64,000 nucleotides of DNA. It comes from Molanna angustata (lineage: Eukaryota; Arthropoda; Insecta; Trichoptera; Molannidae). Both the position numbers and the translations under genes were made by a program. A model generated the notes under the pieces. That model did not search any database, was not told the DNA's origin, and saw only the letters and a program-made list of their open reading frames with translations. Shown in pieces: positions 43,850 to 54,895 of the stretch. Positions within the stretch are counted from its first letter, which is position 1. Each line of letters opens with the position of its first letter. Location of the stretch: NCBI GenBank assembly GCA_963576475.1, contig OY754977.1, forward strand, positions 31,937,172 through 32,001,171, in the 5' to 3' direction.

Positions 43850-43926
43850 ATTTATTTTTTTAATTGAATATACGCAAACATTGGATTTTTTTCCCTGTCG
43901 GGAATCAAATGCTATTTTTATTGACT
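43850..43926 (-). mobile_element. Family B, outer end, left of A2
   Basis: ATACGCAAACATTGGATTTT, TTTCCCTGTCGGGAATCAAA is the B terminal inverted repeat. The rest of B resumes after A2 at 44977 (AAAGGCATAATTGGTGAACG), with the spacer missing. Confidence 0.7.
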
Positions 43927-44972
43927 AGGTGCATGTAACACATGAGATCCAACTGTCGATAGCGATAGTATGTATAGTTGAAGAATATGTACAAAACTAT
44001 AAACCCATAAATACAAATTATTGAATATTGTCAGATATTTTGTTTTCTATACAACATATGTAGGTATGTTCGTCAAGATAGGATAGTATGGAGGAAGGTC
44101 CTTTTTTCCTACCCAGAATATGAAAATAGCATGATGGTATGTATGTATGTTTGGAGATGAAGTATCAAACTATTAAGTCTCCTTACATATTGTGTATAGG
44201 CGACTGCCATACGAAATGTATGAAGCAATGTCGTCACTAAATGCAATTTTTAAAAAAATTGTTAAAAAAAATTGAGATCTTCTACTACAATGCTAATATT
44301 TTTTATAGAAAATTAAATTATCTAGTTGGAGTGTTTCGGCTTTTTTCGATAATTGTAAAAGTTTTGGAAAAATTGGCAGTTAAACTCATAAATTTATCAT
44401 AAAAAAAATACTTTTCTTAATAAAAAATGTTTGAGAAACCCTGGAATTTTTTTGAAATAACCAATTTGAGATTTTGTATTTGTCTATGTTTGTACCTATT
44501 TTTAGCGTTCTAGCTTTTATGGTTTCTGAGATATATGGAAAAATAAAATAAAAATTCAAGAGTTGATAACCCCTGACTGAAACAATAATTCAAAATTCCG
44601 AGTATAAAAGTTTTGTAGGCCTGTAATTGTTTATATATTCTGAAATTTTAAGCTCTGTAAATTGAGCGGATCAAAAGTTATAAGGGGGGGACGGACACAC
44701 ACACACACAGACACACACACACACAGACACACACACACACACAGACACACACACACACACACAGACACACGAAATGTTCTACTCCGAATTCTGAGTAAAT
44801 CCGTGTACGGAACATATATGCTGCGAAGCCTCTAAGTTGATGTTTTTTGACTTCAAAGTTGGAAAAGCCGTGAAAAAAGTAGACCTCTGCATACAATTCT
44901 CGCGTATCCTGGCTTGAAACATTGTCGATATGTTAAGAGAACAAAGTTCTCCTGAACAAATCGACAGTTGGA
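43927..44972 (+). mobile_element. Composite element family A, copy A2, inside family B
   Basis: Ends ATCCAACTGTCGAT (43947-43960) and AATCGACAGTTGGA (44959-44972). Same internal order as A1, with the LINE-D-like tail at 44078-44151 and a longer (AC)n tract at 44694-44770. The left leader is GGTGCATGTAACACATGAG. It lies between two parts of a B element. Confidence 0.85.
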
Positions 44973-45115
44973 CAACAAAGGCATAATTGGTGAACGTTGC
45001 GCATAGAGTGATCACGTAAACCAGCTGATGACAGGTCGTAAGCCCTGTAGGTGCCTGAGTTTCTGGTTCTTCTAGAATATCCCAATTTCTATCTCTCTAT
45101 TGAGATGTTATTGTC
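44973..45115 (-). mobile_element. Family B core, right of A2
   Basis: GGCATAATTGGTGAACGTTG, GTGATCACGTAAACCAGCTG, GACAGGTCGTAAGCCCTGTA, then CTATTGAGATGTTATTG. It is the reversed B core with some losses. Confidence 0.7.
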
Positions 45116-45325
45116 AATAAAAATATAAAATGGGTTGTTCATAAATAATTCTGTCTATTGTATCTGTCACTGCAATTATTATAATTATTTTTATTATTTT
45201 AATAAATAAATTATATGCCTGTTACTTTGTTAACTTTTAATAAAAGCCCCTTACCCTTAAATTTACCCTTAAAACACATGTGTACTATCAATTAAATGTT
45301 AAAAATAAATTAAATTACAAAATAA

Positions 45326-45500
45326 CCAGGTGGGCAAGTCTGGTCCAACCGGCGAAATAACCCATATCATGGAAATAATTATCATATGGAGTTCTATGAC
45401 ATATAAAGATATTATAGAACTCCATATAATAATTAATCCGTGATATGGGTAATTGTGAGGGCTACGATTTCGCCGGTTGGAACAGACTTGCCCCCCAGAG
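45326..45500. repeat. Palindromic MITE, family G
   Basis: GGTGGGCAAGTCTGGTCCAA at the left, CCAGACTTGCCCCCC-type right end (here AACAGACTTGCCCCCC), with ACCCATATCATGG / CCGTGATATGGGT and GAGTTCTAT / ATAGAACTC pairs inside. Foldback, no coding. Confidence 0.8.
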
Positions 45501-45639
45501 TTGTAAAAAAACACATAAACATCTTATTTTCAGGAAGGTATTATTTGTTTACTTAATTCACAGACACACGATAAAAACCCAGTAAAACGAGTAAACCCTG
45601 TGAATACCTATAATATTTTTAAGAATACAGAACAGTACA

Positions 45640-45828
45640 GGGGTAAGTCTAGTAAAACAATGAAATAAAAACCCTTATGATTACCCATATCATAGATAGG
45701 TATAATTAAAATATAGAGTTCTATATGTTAGGATATTATAGAACTCCATATGATTGATAACTCTCTATCATACGTGTAATCATAAGGGTTTTGATTTCAC
45801 CGTTTGACCAGATTGCCCCCCCCCCCCC
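45640..45828. repeat. Palindromic MITE, family G (diverged)
   Basis: GGGGTAAGTCTAGTAAAACA, AACCCTTATGATTACCCATA, TAGAGTTCTATAT, reversed on the right (CATAAGGGTTTTGATTTCAC) and ending in a C14 run (45817-45830). Confidence 0.75.
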
Positions 45829-46035
45829 CATATCTATTTAAATAAAAACAGCATTTATAACATACGAACGGCTGGACCAATTGTAATGATTTCTTATTTG
45901 TTGGATTCGTCTCCGCCCCGAATGGCAAACTATTTTTAATCAAAAATTAATGAAATAAAAAATACAGGAAAACTTCTCGTACGAAGTTTACAGAAATTGA
46001 TTTAATTTATATAGTTATAAATAAATAAGTAGATG

Positions 46036-46125
46036 GGTCGATGGCAGAGCAGTTAGCACATTGGGTAAGTAATCCAACGGTGGCGAGTTCGAATACTGCC
46101 TCGACCGATTTCGTTCTCCTATAAC
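46036..46125 (+). mobile_element. tRNA-like head of a third SINE family (S3)
   Basis: GGGTCGATGGCAGAGCAGTT is an A-box-type start, and GAGTTCGAATACTGCC a B-box-type segment 40 bases later. The outer GGGTCGA/TCGACC can pair as an acceptor stem, and TTGGG/TCCAA as an anticodon stem with a 7-base loop TAAGTAA. Position 33 is A, not T, and the T arm is poor, so a working tRNA is unlikely. A non-tRNA body follows (ATTTCGTTCTCCTATAACAC, GTAGGAAGATGTATATATAT). Confidence 0.55.
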
Positions 46126-46731
46126 ACAAGCATTTATGCTTACTTTAGGGAACGTAGGAAGATGTATATATATATACTTGTTTAACAAGGATGTAAGGAA
46201 GAAGAGTACAATGACGACGAAGAGATTCTTGGCTCTGCAACCTGAGACACTGAATCAGTAAAAATCAATGAGTCAGTGTGCCATCAATAACGTGAAGATA
46301 GCCCTGATGGTTACCAACCTTCGTAGAGGAGACGGCACGTAAAAAAAAGTAGAATGAACGAGTTCAACGACCGCCTATTAAGTATCTTTTTGATTTTAAA
46401 ATGAAACTCACGTTTGTACGCCGATCGTGCGAATAGGTTGCTATGTCCCAAACCACAAGCAGATACCTTTCACCCACTCGAGTGGACAGTAAACAAAGTA
46501 TCAACCCCATTCACGACACTCTCGGACAAAATATCACCTGCTCCTCCACACTCATCCCTATCCACAACCCCCCCCCCGCCCCCCTCTTTTCCGTTGCCGC
46601 ATTTAAACTTTAATTGGAAATTTTCTGCGTTTTTAATTTGCCATAAAAATTTGTGGCTTTCGTTTCGCATTACTGTCACCCATCGTATATTAAAATCCTT
46701 TAATGCTCGCTTATTTTAACCGTTTTATTTG

Positions 46732-46870
46732 TATTGTAAAAATGAGAGGGTTGTAGCCAACGCTAAACTCTCCACACCATAGTAAGCGTTCATTTTTTTT
46801 CTTGAAATATTGACAATCTCTAAATGCATTTTTATGAAGTACATTTCTATAAGATTCTTAAACAAATAAT
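46732..46870 (+). repeat. Dispersed repeat, family I
   Basis: GTAGCCAACGCTAAACTCTC, CACACCATAGTAAGCGTTCA, ATTGACAATCTCTAAATGCA, ACATTTCTATAAGATTCTTA is matched at 61655-61805. Nature unknown. Confidence 0.65.
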
Positions 46871-46872
46871 AT

Positions 46873-47010
46873 AATAAAAAAATATAAAAATACTTGGTTA
46901 AAGTTCTATTGTATTTATTAGATTATTCTGACGATGTGCTTTGCACGAAACGCGTCAATAATCTAATAAATACAATAGAACTATAACCAAGTATTTTTAT
47001 ATTTTTTTAT
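46873..47010. repeat. Hairpin MITE with near-perfect 57-bp arms
   Basis: Left arm 46873-46932 and right arm 46954-47010 are reverse complements with only one or two differences (TTAAAGTTC against TATAGTTC). The loop is about 21 bases and contains GATGTGCTTTGCACGAAACG. No other copy here. Confidence 0.85.
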
Positions 47011-47204
47011 AACATATTAACGTACAATGGAGTTCGATCAAGAATTGTCGATCGACAAACTAAACTTAGTTAAATAATATAAGATTCCCAGAGGACAAAA
47101 GTTTTCACAATACACCATACACAGAAAAACATTGTCACGAAACTTATAATATGCATTTTCTAGATAATACCTGTTGAGAAATTTTAAGTAAAATTACATT
47201 TTAA

Positions 47205-47648
47205 TTTGCTGTGTACCCTCTGTGCTCACTTACGACTTTGAAACATCTGCATTGACAAAGAAAATGATGGAAAAGCTAAGGGTGACAAAAAGAGCGATGG
47301 AAATAAGAATGTTGAATATCTCGCTAAGGGACTACAAAACTAATGAATGGATTAGGAAGAACACAAGAGTAGCGGATGTGACCAAAAGAATAGCGGAGTT
47401 AAATTGGAGTTGGGCGGACCATATATCTCGGATGTCGGACGACCGATGGACAAAAGTTGTGATGGTCTGGAAGCCAAGAACAGGAAACAGAAGCGTGGAA
47501 AGCCCTAGACTAGATGGTTCGATGACAAAAAAAGTGGCAGGTCCAGAATGGCGAAGAATGGCACAGGATAGAGACCAATGGAAGTCCAAGCGGGAGGCCT
47601 TCGTCCAATACTGGACTCAATAAGAGGCTGAGTAAGTAAGTAAGTCTG
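47205..47648 (+). pseudogene. LINE C-terminal fragment with (TAAG)n tail
   Basis: The 133-codon frame reads LTYDFETSALTKKMMEKLRV, TKRAMEIRMLNISLRDYKTN, TRVADVTKRIAELNWSWADH, ISRMSDDRW, AGPEWRRMAQDRDQWKSKRE, AFVQYWTQ. The 'M.RRMLGI.L.D...N..IR..T.V.DV...I...KW.WAGH' type C-terminus is typical of an insect endonuclease-RT LINE. It is followed by GAGTAAGTAAGTAAGTC (47631-47645). 5'-truncated. Confidence 0.8.
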
Positions 47649-47804
47649 AATGTTTCGGAGACAGGATAGCTGCTTCCTCCCTATCTATCTACCCTTACGA
47701 ACCTTCTCCTTTATGATCAACTGAAGAATCGAGTATTTTTCTTCTCCCATAATATGAAGGATATATTAAGGATTTCTTAATTACGGCTAAATAATTTTTA
47801 GACA

Positions 47805-48005
47805 ATAATAATGAACTCTTCCTTGTACCCAGCGCAAGTGGCGAGTTTATTGCCGTATGGCAATTTCTTCCAACTAACCAGTGTTTGCAGCCAAGAGAAC
47901 CAATATTTGCGTGAGAAATAAATATTAATGAATTTCTTCTCTGCTAGGAAACAAACCCAGAACCTCTGCACAAAAACCGAAAGGCTAACCAACTGTGCCA
48001 GGACA
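47805..48005 (-). mobile_element. SINE S2 copy
   Basis: ATAATGAACTCTTCCTTGTA, GCGCAAGTGGCGAGTTTATT, CAACTAACCAGTGTTTGCAG, then a weakened tRNA-like head ending CCAACTGTGCCAGG. Reverse orientation. Confidence 0.75.
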
Positions 48006-48045
48006 TATATGGTCATATCTTTGGAAACAACGGAAACCAGATGTC

Positions 48046-48150
48046 AGCCAGGGGGGTAAGTCCCGTCAAACCATGGAATATATTAAGATAGTATACAACT
48101 CTATAAGATAATTATATCCACGATGTGGGTAATAATGGTTGGACCAGACT
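48046..48150. repeat. Family G MITE remnant
   Basis: CCAGGGGGGTAAGTCCCGTC, ACTCTATAAGATAATTATAT, CCACGATGTGGGTAATAATG, GGTTGGACCAGACTT: parts of a G unit with the left half mostly deleted. Confidence 0.6.
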
Positions 48151-48154
48151 TCGG

Positions 48155-48945
48155 TATATCAAATGAAGAGCTATTTTTCACTAGCGGCAGAGTATTGAAA
48201 TATCAACGGAAAGCACACATCAGCTAGAAGCAAATTTCGGTACCTATGTCAAATATAGAGCAATTTTTTTCTAAATTATATTAATAATTGTATAAAATAG
48301 ATGCATCACAAGTATGGAATGAGTATATTTCCAAGAAATGATTTTGTTTTTTTACCAAGAAATCGCAAAACCCCGCTGACACAGCCAAGGAAATTTTCCG
48401 CTCCTTTCACATCCAACGACTATTTAACATAATATGCACATTTGTTACAAAAAACACTATAATATTTCCATACAAAAACGGGGGGTTGTTGTAAAAGGAG
48501 TGAAATTTGTATGGGATATGATCCGTTACTAGGCATCAATATTTAACATTTTTTAAATCGTTTTTGGACAAAAATTAATTGTTTTTGTTTGTAAAGATCG
48601 AGAAGACGTGAAACATTATCATTTATTAGGCATTCCCATAGTCTACATATGTAGTTAAATTGTGATCAATAAGAAAGGTATGGCGCTGAATGAGGGTTAT
48701 AAAGCAATGAATGCAGAAGAAGCCATGACCATCTCGTATATTTGGCTAACAATGTAACTATGTAAGTCAATTTCTACTAGTTCTATCTACATTCTTTCTG
48801 AGAATACACAAATCAGTGTGATCAAGTAATGGGAGAAGTGAATATTGAGTTTCATGATTTTACAATGCAGAAGAATAAAGTGTTTCAATATATTGTAGGT
48901 TTACATTGTACACAAGTTGTAAGTTAATAATAAGACTATTGATAA
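48155..48945. other. No gene seen
   Basis: No ORF or repeat recognised. Confidence 0.3.
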
Positions 48946-48949
48946 TAAT

Positions 48950-49172
48950 AATAATAATGAACACTTCCTTGCACCCTGCGCAAGTGGCGAGTTTATTGCC
49001 GCATGACAATTTCTACCAACTAACCAGTGTTTCCAGCCCAGATAAGCAATGTTTGCGTGAGAAACAAATTAAAATAAATTTCTCCTCTGCTGGGAATCGT
49101 ACCCAGGACGCCCGTACACAAACCCAATGGCTTGCCAAGTGTGCCACGTCGCGCGGCGGTCAGCGATACATG
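48950..49172 (-). mobile_element. SINE S2 copy, full length
   Basis: On the minus strand: GCCGCGCGACGTGGCACACT at the tRNA-like head, a B-box-type GGTACGATTCCC, CAGCAGAGGAG, the S2 body and a (TTA)n tail (plus ATAATAATAATAATGAACAC). Confidence 0.8.
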
Positions 49173-49179
49173 ATAAAGA

Positions 49180-49805
49180 AAATAAAATCAAAGACTCTCA
49201 AAGCGCTACTCAAATGCTTAGGATCGTTCGAAAGGCGTTGATAGTATTAGTAAATAAATAATTAAATAAATTTCTCTTAAACATAATTAAAAAAATATAG
49301 GTATGATTAAAAAATTATTAAAAAAATAACATAACAAAGTAAAACAACAATAATAAAGATATAAAGATCATATAAAAAAAAAATATATATACAACCTTAA
49401 AATAAAAAAAAAACAATTTAATTTGTTAACATAACATGAAAAAAAATAATACAACAATTATTAAGTGTAGGTATAAATAAACAAGAGATATCTCACCATG
49501 TGTTGCTTTACGAATTTCATGTGTTAAAAATATATTTTTTTATTTATTAGTCATTGATTTTATCTGTAATGTTCACAGTACTAGCTCACAGTACATGTAT
49601 ACAAAATATTGATAAAACAACAATCAGGAATATAGAAAAATCATCCACTTCTTACGTGATATTAAAATTAACATCGACAATGAAAAATATCCCTTTACCG
49701 CGTCTATTATTAGATATGTTGTGTTTAAATAAATGTTTTTTAAGCGTATTTATTGAAGAAAAAAAAATGTTTCAGATGAACGATATATTATTTATATATT
49801 CGGAG
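49180..49805. other. AT-rich low-complexity stretch
   Basis: Runs of A/T with no supported gene. An 85-codon frame at 49554-49811 is unstructured. Confidence 0.35.
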
Positions 49806-49807
49806 AA

Positions 49808-49988
49808 GTAGGTACAGTTGGTAAGCCGTTTGGTTTCTGTGCGGGCGTCCTGGGCTCGATCCCCAGCAGAGGAGAAATATATTAAAATTGCTTCTCTGGG
49901 CTGGAAACAATGGTTAGTTGGAAGAAATTGCCAGATGGTAATAAACTCGCCACTTGCGGTGCAAGGAAGTGTTTATTAATATTAAGGA
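49808..49988 (+). mobile_element. SINE S2 copy, 5' tip missing
   Basis: Starts inside the A box (AGGTACAGTTGGTAAGCCGT), B box GGCTCGATCCCC, CAGCAGAGGAG, GGTTAGTTGGAAGAAATTGC, CAAGGAAGTGTTTATTAATA. It carries the full S2 body. Confidence 0.8.
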
Positions 49989-49989
49989 C

Positions 49990-50925
49990 TGCTCTTCCTC
50001 CACCGCTACCGTTCTGCTTATCGGGCCCCATGCAAAACTGAAAGAACACAAAAAAGTCTGGAAAATTCTTAAACCATGCAGACACTGCAACTAAAGTCTC
50101 AAAGAGGGCTAATTATGACGAAAAAACAGGCTCACCGTTCACTGAAAGTGAATATAAGAGTATATAAAACGTATTTTAAGCCCAGAAGCTCCCCTTCGAG
50201 GTTACAATGTTCAAGTAAATTTCAGCGGACATCGTTCGTTGTAGATCGTCAGATAAGAACTATCAATATTTTCATAATTGTATTGTGTATTTTTAATCAC
50301 GATTCTTTGTTGTGACAAACTACAACTTCATTGTCTATGCCCTGATAAAGAAGAAGACGCTTTGAAACTTTGATTTTTTTTTCAGTTAGCTGCTATAATA
50401 TTTATAATACGGATGTTTTCGTTTTACTTTTATTCCTAAGACTTCTATATAGTATGTATGTTGCAACCCCATATTTGTTTGGGTGAAATATAACTGTTTA
50501 TTGCGCCATAAGTTGGGGTGGTTGATAATATATGGGGACTTTAGAGCCAAGCTGAGATTCAACCAACAATAATTCCATTTTGTACGTTCGTTTAATGTAT
50601 ACACATTTGTAATATTATACTTTAAATAAGAGACAGCAATGAGGTACTTTGGCCTCATTTCGTATGCAACATAATGGACATACTCTCATCAAATAAATGT
50701 ACAACATTCTTTGTTTAAGAAACATCATTTATTTTAGAAAAATTCGAGAGTTTAAAGATCATATTTGTTCTATGTACCTGATCTAAAGAAAAAAACATAT
50801 AATAATCTCAGGACCTGAGATTATTATAAACGACTAGGGGCTCCGCCCCTGTTTTCTGTCGCGGCCCAACCCCCAACGCTTCTTTGCCGCTTCGCTACCA
50901 ACTTACTTGACATATTATGAAACAC
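49990..50925. other. No gene seen
   Basis: No family recognised. A small GC-richer patch with GGGGCTCCGCCCC lies near 50837-50850. Confidence 0.3.
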
Positions 50926-50929
50926 AAAA

Positions 50930-51261
50930 AATATGTTTTTAAGCATAATACGTATTTATAACCTCTATTTTACAGTACAGGTGGGATTTTTGACAAAGAC
51001 TTATTTATTTAAAGAATTATTTGCTATTCCTATGTGTAAGACTAATTATGCGCAGAACTCTTTTGTCAGACGTAGTTGTAAATTGTATAATACTGTTATT
51101 AAGTCTGAAATAGATATTCTAAATAACGATTTTACAGCTTTTAAAAGAAAACTTTTTAATGTTGTGTGAAAAGAATACGTTTTAACTTATATCCGAGTAC
51201 GTATTAACTGTTTTCTTTTTTTTTCATTTCTTGACTGGTTAATTGGTTATTTATTTTACTA
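50930..51261 (+). pseudogene. LINE-N C-terminus, left of A3
   Basis: The frame to 51169 reads LFKELFAIPMCKTNYAQNSF, VRRSCKLYNTVIKSEIDILN, DFTAFKRKLFNVV-stop, a CR1/jockey-type ORF2 end. Its 3' UTR is cut at about 51260 by A3 and continues at 52260-52475. Confidence 0.7.
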
Positions 51262-52259
51262 GTTGCATGTAACACATGAGATCCAACTGTCGATAGTGAT
51301 AGTATGTACAGTTGAAGAATAAGTACCAAACTAAAAACCCATAAATACAAATTATTTAATATTTTAAGATATTTGGTTTTCTATACAACACATGAACCTA
51401 GGTATGTATGTCAAGATATGATAGTATGGAGGTCAGTCCTTTGATCCTACCCAGAATGTGAAAACAGCATGATGGTATGTATGTATGTTTGGAGATTAGT
51501 ATCAAATTATTAAGTCTTCTTAGATATTGTGAGTAGGCTACTTCCATACAAATTGTATGAAGCAATGTCGTCACTACATTCAATTTTTATAAAAATTGTT
51601 AAAAAAAAATTGAGATGTGCTAATACAATGCTGATATTTTTTATAGAAAATTAAATTTTCTAGTTGGGGTCTTTCGGCTTTTTTCGATATTTTAAAAAAA
51701 ATTGGAAATATAGGCAGTTAAACTCATAAATTTATCATAAAAAAAATATTTTTCTTAATAAAAAATGTTTGAGTAACCCTGGAATATTTTTAAAATAATT
51801 AATTTGAGATTTTGTATTTGTCTATGTTTATACTAATTTTCAGCGTTCTAGCTTTTACAGTTTATGAGATATATGGAAAAATAAATCGAAATTTCAAAAG
51901 TTGATAACCCCTGACTGAAACAAAAATTCACAATTATGAGTATAAAAGTTTTGTAAGCCTATAACTGTTTATATATTCTAAAAATTTGGGCTCTGTAAAT
52001 TGAGCGGATCAAAAGTTATAAGGGGGGGGGGGACACACAGACAGACACACACACAAACACACACACACTCACACAAAACTCTGAATTCTGAGTAAATCCA
52101 TGTGTGGGAACATATATGCTGCGAGGCCTCTAGTTGGTGTTATTAGCTTGCAAAAAGTCCACTACACCATACAAAATTTTCCTTCGTACACGCATCTTGG
52201 CTTAATAATGTCGATTCATTAAGAGAATTGAATTCTCATGAACGAATCGACAGTTGGAT
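51262..52259 (+). mobile_element. Composite element family A, copy A3
   Basis: Leader AGTTGCATGTAACACATGAG, ends ATCCAACTGTCGAT (51281-51294) and ATCGACAGTTGGAT (52246-52259), 979 bp. Contains the LINE-D-like tail (51428-51492) and (AC)n at about 52034-52075. Flanks read TTATTTTACT before and TTATTTTTGT after, so a duplication of about 7 bp (TTATTTT) is possible. Confidence 0.85.
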
Positions 52260-52475
52260 TATTTTTGTTTTTTTATTATTTTTTGTTTTATTTCAATCTT
52301 GTTTATTCTTCCTCTTGCTACAACTAATGTTCTTTTTCTTCATAAAGTATCTTATTGATAACCATTTATGGAAACTTTGCTGGTTTGTTTGATTTTTATT
52401 TTGTACCATTACAATTTATTAATAAAACTGTATGTTTCCTTGATAAATAAATAAATAAAAATAAAAAAGACTGAA
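52260..52475 (+). mobile_element. LINE-N 3' UTR, right of A3
   Basis: T-rich UTR ending GATAAATAAATAAATAAAAA (52442-52461), a LINE-type 3' tail that completes the 50.93-kb fragment. Confidence 0.5.
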
Positions 52476-52479
52476 TATC

Positions 52480-53265
52480 TTTTTATAATAATACAATAAT
52501 AATGATAAATTATACATACATTATACGTATATATATATATAATTAAAAAATGAGATTAAACGAAAAAATTACATGTCCTTATCTTTATGTTTTGATAAAT
52601 AAATAAATAAAAAAAAAATACTGAATATCTTTTTATAATAATGATTATTATATAATATATTGAATAAGGTAGTATAAAGACCTCCTCAGAGCCTAATCCT
52701 TTGATATGTTAAGTATCTGGATGGGTGAACTATTCCCAATTGAAAGCTTGATGATGCGTTTGTTGCATTTTATTTTGCTCTTTTAAATAAATTACAATTT
52801 ACGCATTGATCTGCTAATTCTTTTGAGGAAGTGTATAATGGTAATAATAATAATTGAGTGTTATTATTTGTAGTGCTTAATTGTTATTAAAATCATTAGT
52901 AAATCGGCCAGCGCCGCAAAAAAAATGCGATCAAAGGAAAACATTACATGTCCTTATCTTTTTGCGTATTATTATGACATATTGCAAGCAATGTTGTCAG
53001 TATTCTAAACGGATATTCCGTAGATTATTACGGTTAAAATTTATTCTGAATGTTTAAAATTCCTTTTTAAACAATAATAATGTCAATTTATGCAGAAAAT
53101 ACATTTTAAACGATTAATTTGTACTTTTTCGCATCAATTTATTTTTTATTTTAAATAAAAATTTCGAACGCGAAAATTAATTAAGGATAAATTATTTCAC
53201 TGGCAATCCGTTGAAGGACGAAAAAACATGGCGTACAGTAATTATATTATAGATAATAATTTTCT
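52480..53265. other. No gene seen
   Basis: AT-rich. Two similar ACTGAATATCTTTTTATAAT segments (52470 and 52620) form a short local duplication of about 100 bp. Confidence 0.45.
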
Positions 53266-53269
53266 ATTC

Positions 53270-53480
53270 TCATCTTTTTCGAGTATCCCGCAAGAGCCAG
53301 GTAATGTAAAATACAACAGGCAACAATAACATCTCATAGTTCATAGTACATAGTTCAGAAATGAGGTTCACCACCCATTCTGTATGTTGCCTTTTTAGAT
53401 GAAACGAGATTGGTATGTGGAGATAAATGCATGTGTTGTGCTTCCTTTTATAAGGTAATGCACTATAGTGCATCCTTCCA
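53270..53480 (-). repeat. Dispersed repeat, family C
   Basis: TTTCGAGTATCCCGCAAGAG, GCAACAATAACATC, TTCACCACCCATTCTG, GCACTATAGTGCATC: the reverse of 22970-23215. Local AGTTCATAGTACATAGTTC is a short internal duplication. Confidence 0.65.
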
Positions 53481-53699
53481 GTTCCTTTTATAGTGCATTA
53501 CCTATATTATAGCTTTAACGAATGAATTGCACTGAATATATTTTAAACAGGTATTATTATCTATTGAAAATTTCTTTCGACAAACATGAATTAATGCAAT
53601 ATTCCAAACATTAATAAACCTTACATCTAAAGTTTTTATGCATAGAGCCTATTTATGTTTTTTAAACAACCAGTTTTGAATGATAGCAACATATGTTGT

Positions 53700-53835
53700 C
53701 ATTCGTAACGCTATATTGAAACCTATACAAGTGAAACCTGGATTTGGCAGAAATGGTATGAAAGCAGAATTGATGCAGTTGAAATGAGAATTTGTAATAA
53801 AGGAATATAAGACAAAGTAAAAAATGAGAACACAC
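53700..53835 (+). pseudogene. LINE-D fragment (upper part of the C-terminus)
   Basis: Reads YTSETWIWQKWYESRIDAVE and MRICNKGI, matching LINE-D's SETWTWQKTYESRINSVE at 19.6 kb. Decayed. Confidence 0.6.
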
Positions 53836-53839
53836 GAGA

Positions 53840-54430
53840 AAAAATATGTAATTCATAGTATTTTTTTTAAGTCGGTTAAAAATGATACTTGTTAAGAATT
53901 TTGCAGTTATAAGACTCTTCTTATTATACAGATGGATAGAGAAAATCGCAATGGTTATAATAGAAACCTGAGTCTCCATGGCCTGAGACCAAATTAAATC
54001 AGACTAAAATTCATTTTTTTAAATATATATTGATCGTTTCTGAAATAACAAATTTCATTTGAAAACCTGGATAAATATTGCCAGAGATAACTTTCTCGTT
54101 TCCGTAATGAAATAAACGTGTATGTCTTTGCTAATATTTTCGCGTAAATAAAAATGTTCCAATAATAATGGCAATATATTTACAACAACTTTTTCCCGCT
54201 ATAAAAACATACAGTCTTTGAATTTTTCAAACTCCTTAAGAAAGCTCCAGCAAAGCTCTTTCTCCCAGGAAGACGAACGGGAGGATTGAGGATTTTTGAA
54301 GTAGGTATACTATGTCACATCCCAGAGTTTCTATGAGGTATATGATACAAGTTTGTATTATGATCTACGTGATTCAAAATTTTCCAAGGAAAATTTTCGT
54401 ATAAGAATCGTTTTTGTATTTTTTTACCGT
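53840..54430. other. No gene seen
   Basis: No supported feature; 54230-54300 (AAAGCTCCAGCAAAGCTCTT, GGAAGACGAACGGGAGG) stands out by lower AT but matches nothing here. Confidence 0.3.
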
Positions 54431-54435
54431 CTATG

Positions 54436-54895
54436 GACGTCTTGTTATATGACGTATGCCATTGAAACATGGACCTGACAAAGGACGCATGAAAGTAGAA
54501 TAAATGCTGTAGAAATGAGATCACTAAGAATAGTATGTAATAGAACGATATATGATGGAATAAAAAAATGAGGACATAAGGAGAGAATGCAAGATGAAGA
54601 AGGATATTATATGTAAAATGAACGTGAATGTTCCTTGAGGTGGTTTGGACATTTTTGAAAGAATGAACGATAAACGACTGACCAAAAAAATAAACATGGG
54701 TGTAAGAGATGGAGTGAATAGAAAGGGATGGCATGACCATGTGAATAATATTTTGAAAGAAGGAAACATAAAAAGTTGGACAATCGATGAACATGTATGA
54801 GACGATGCATGGATGTAAAGAAAGCCAGAAATGTGTGTAAAAATAGAGAAGGCGTGATGGTATGTATATATGTATGTATGTATATATGAGACTTG
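54436..54895 (+). pseudogene. LINE-D C-terminal fragment, decayed
   Basis: TATGCCATTGAAACATGGAC, AGTAGAATAAATGCTGTAGA, AATAGAACGATATATGATGG, CCTTGAGGTGGTTTGGACAT, ATGTATGAGACGATGCATGG and GGCGTGATGGTATG at the 3' end follow LINE-D block by block, with many indels. The (ATGTAT)n after it (54858-54888) is a tail microsatellite. Confidence 0.7.

Noticed and set aside
46414..46719. 101-codon proline-rich ORF
   Set aside because: A short C-run and random composition; no start context or homologous pattern.
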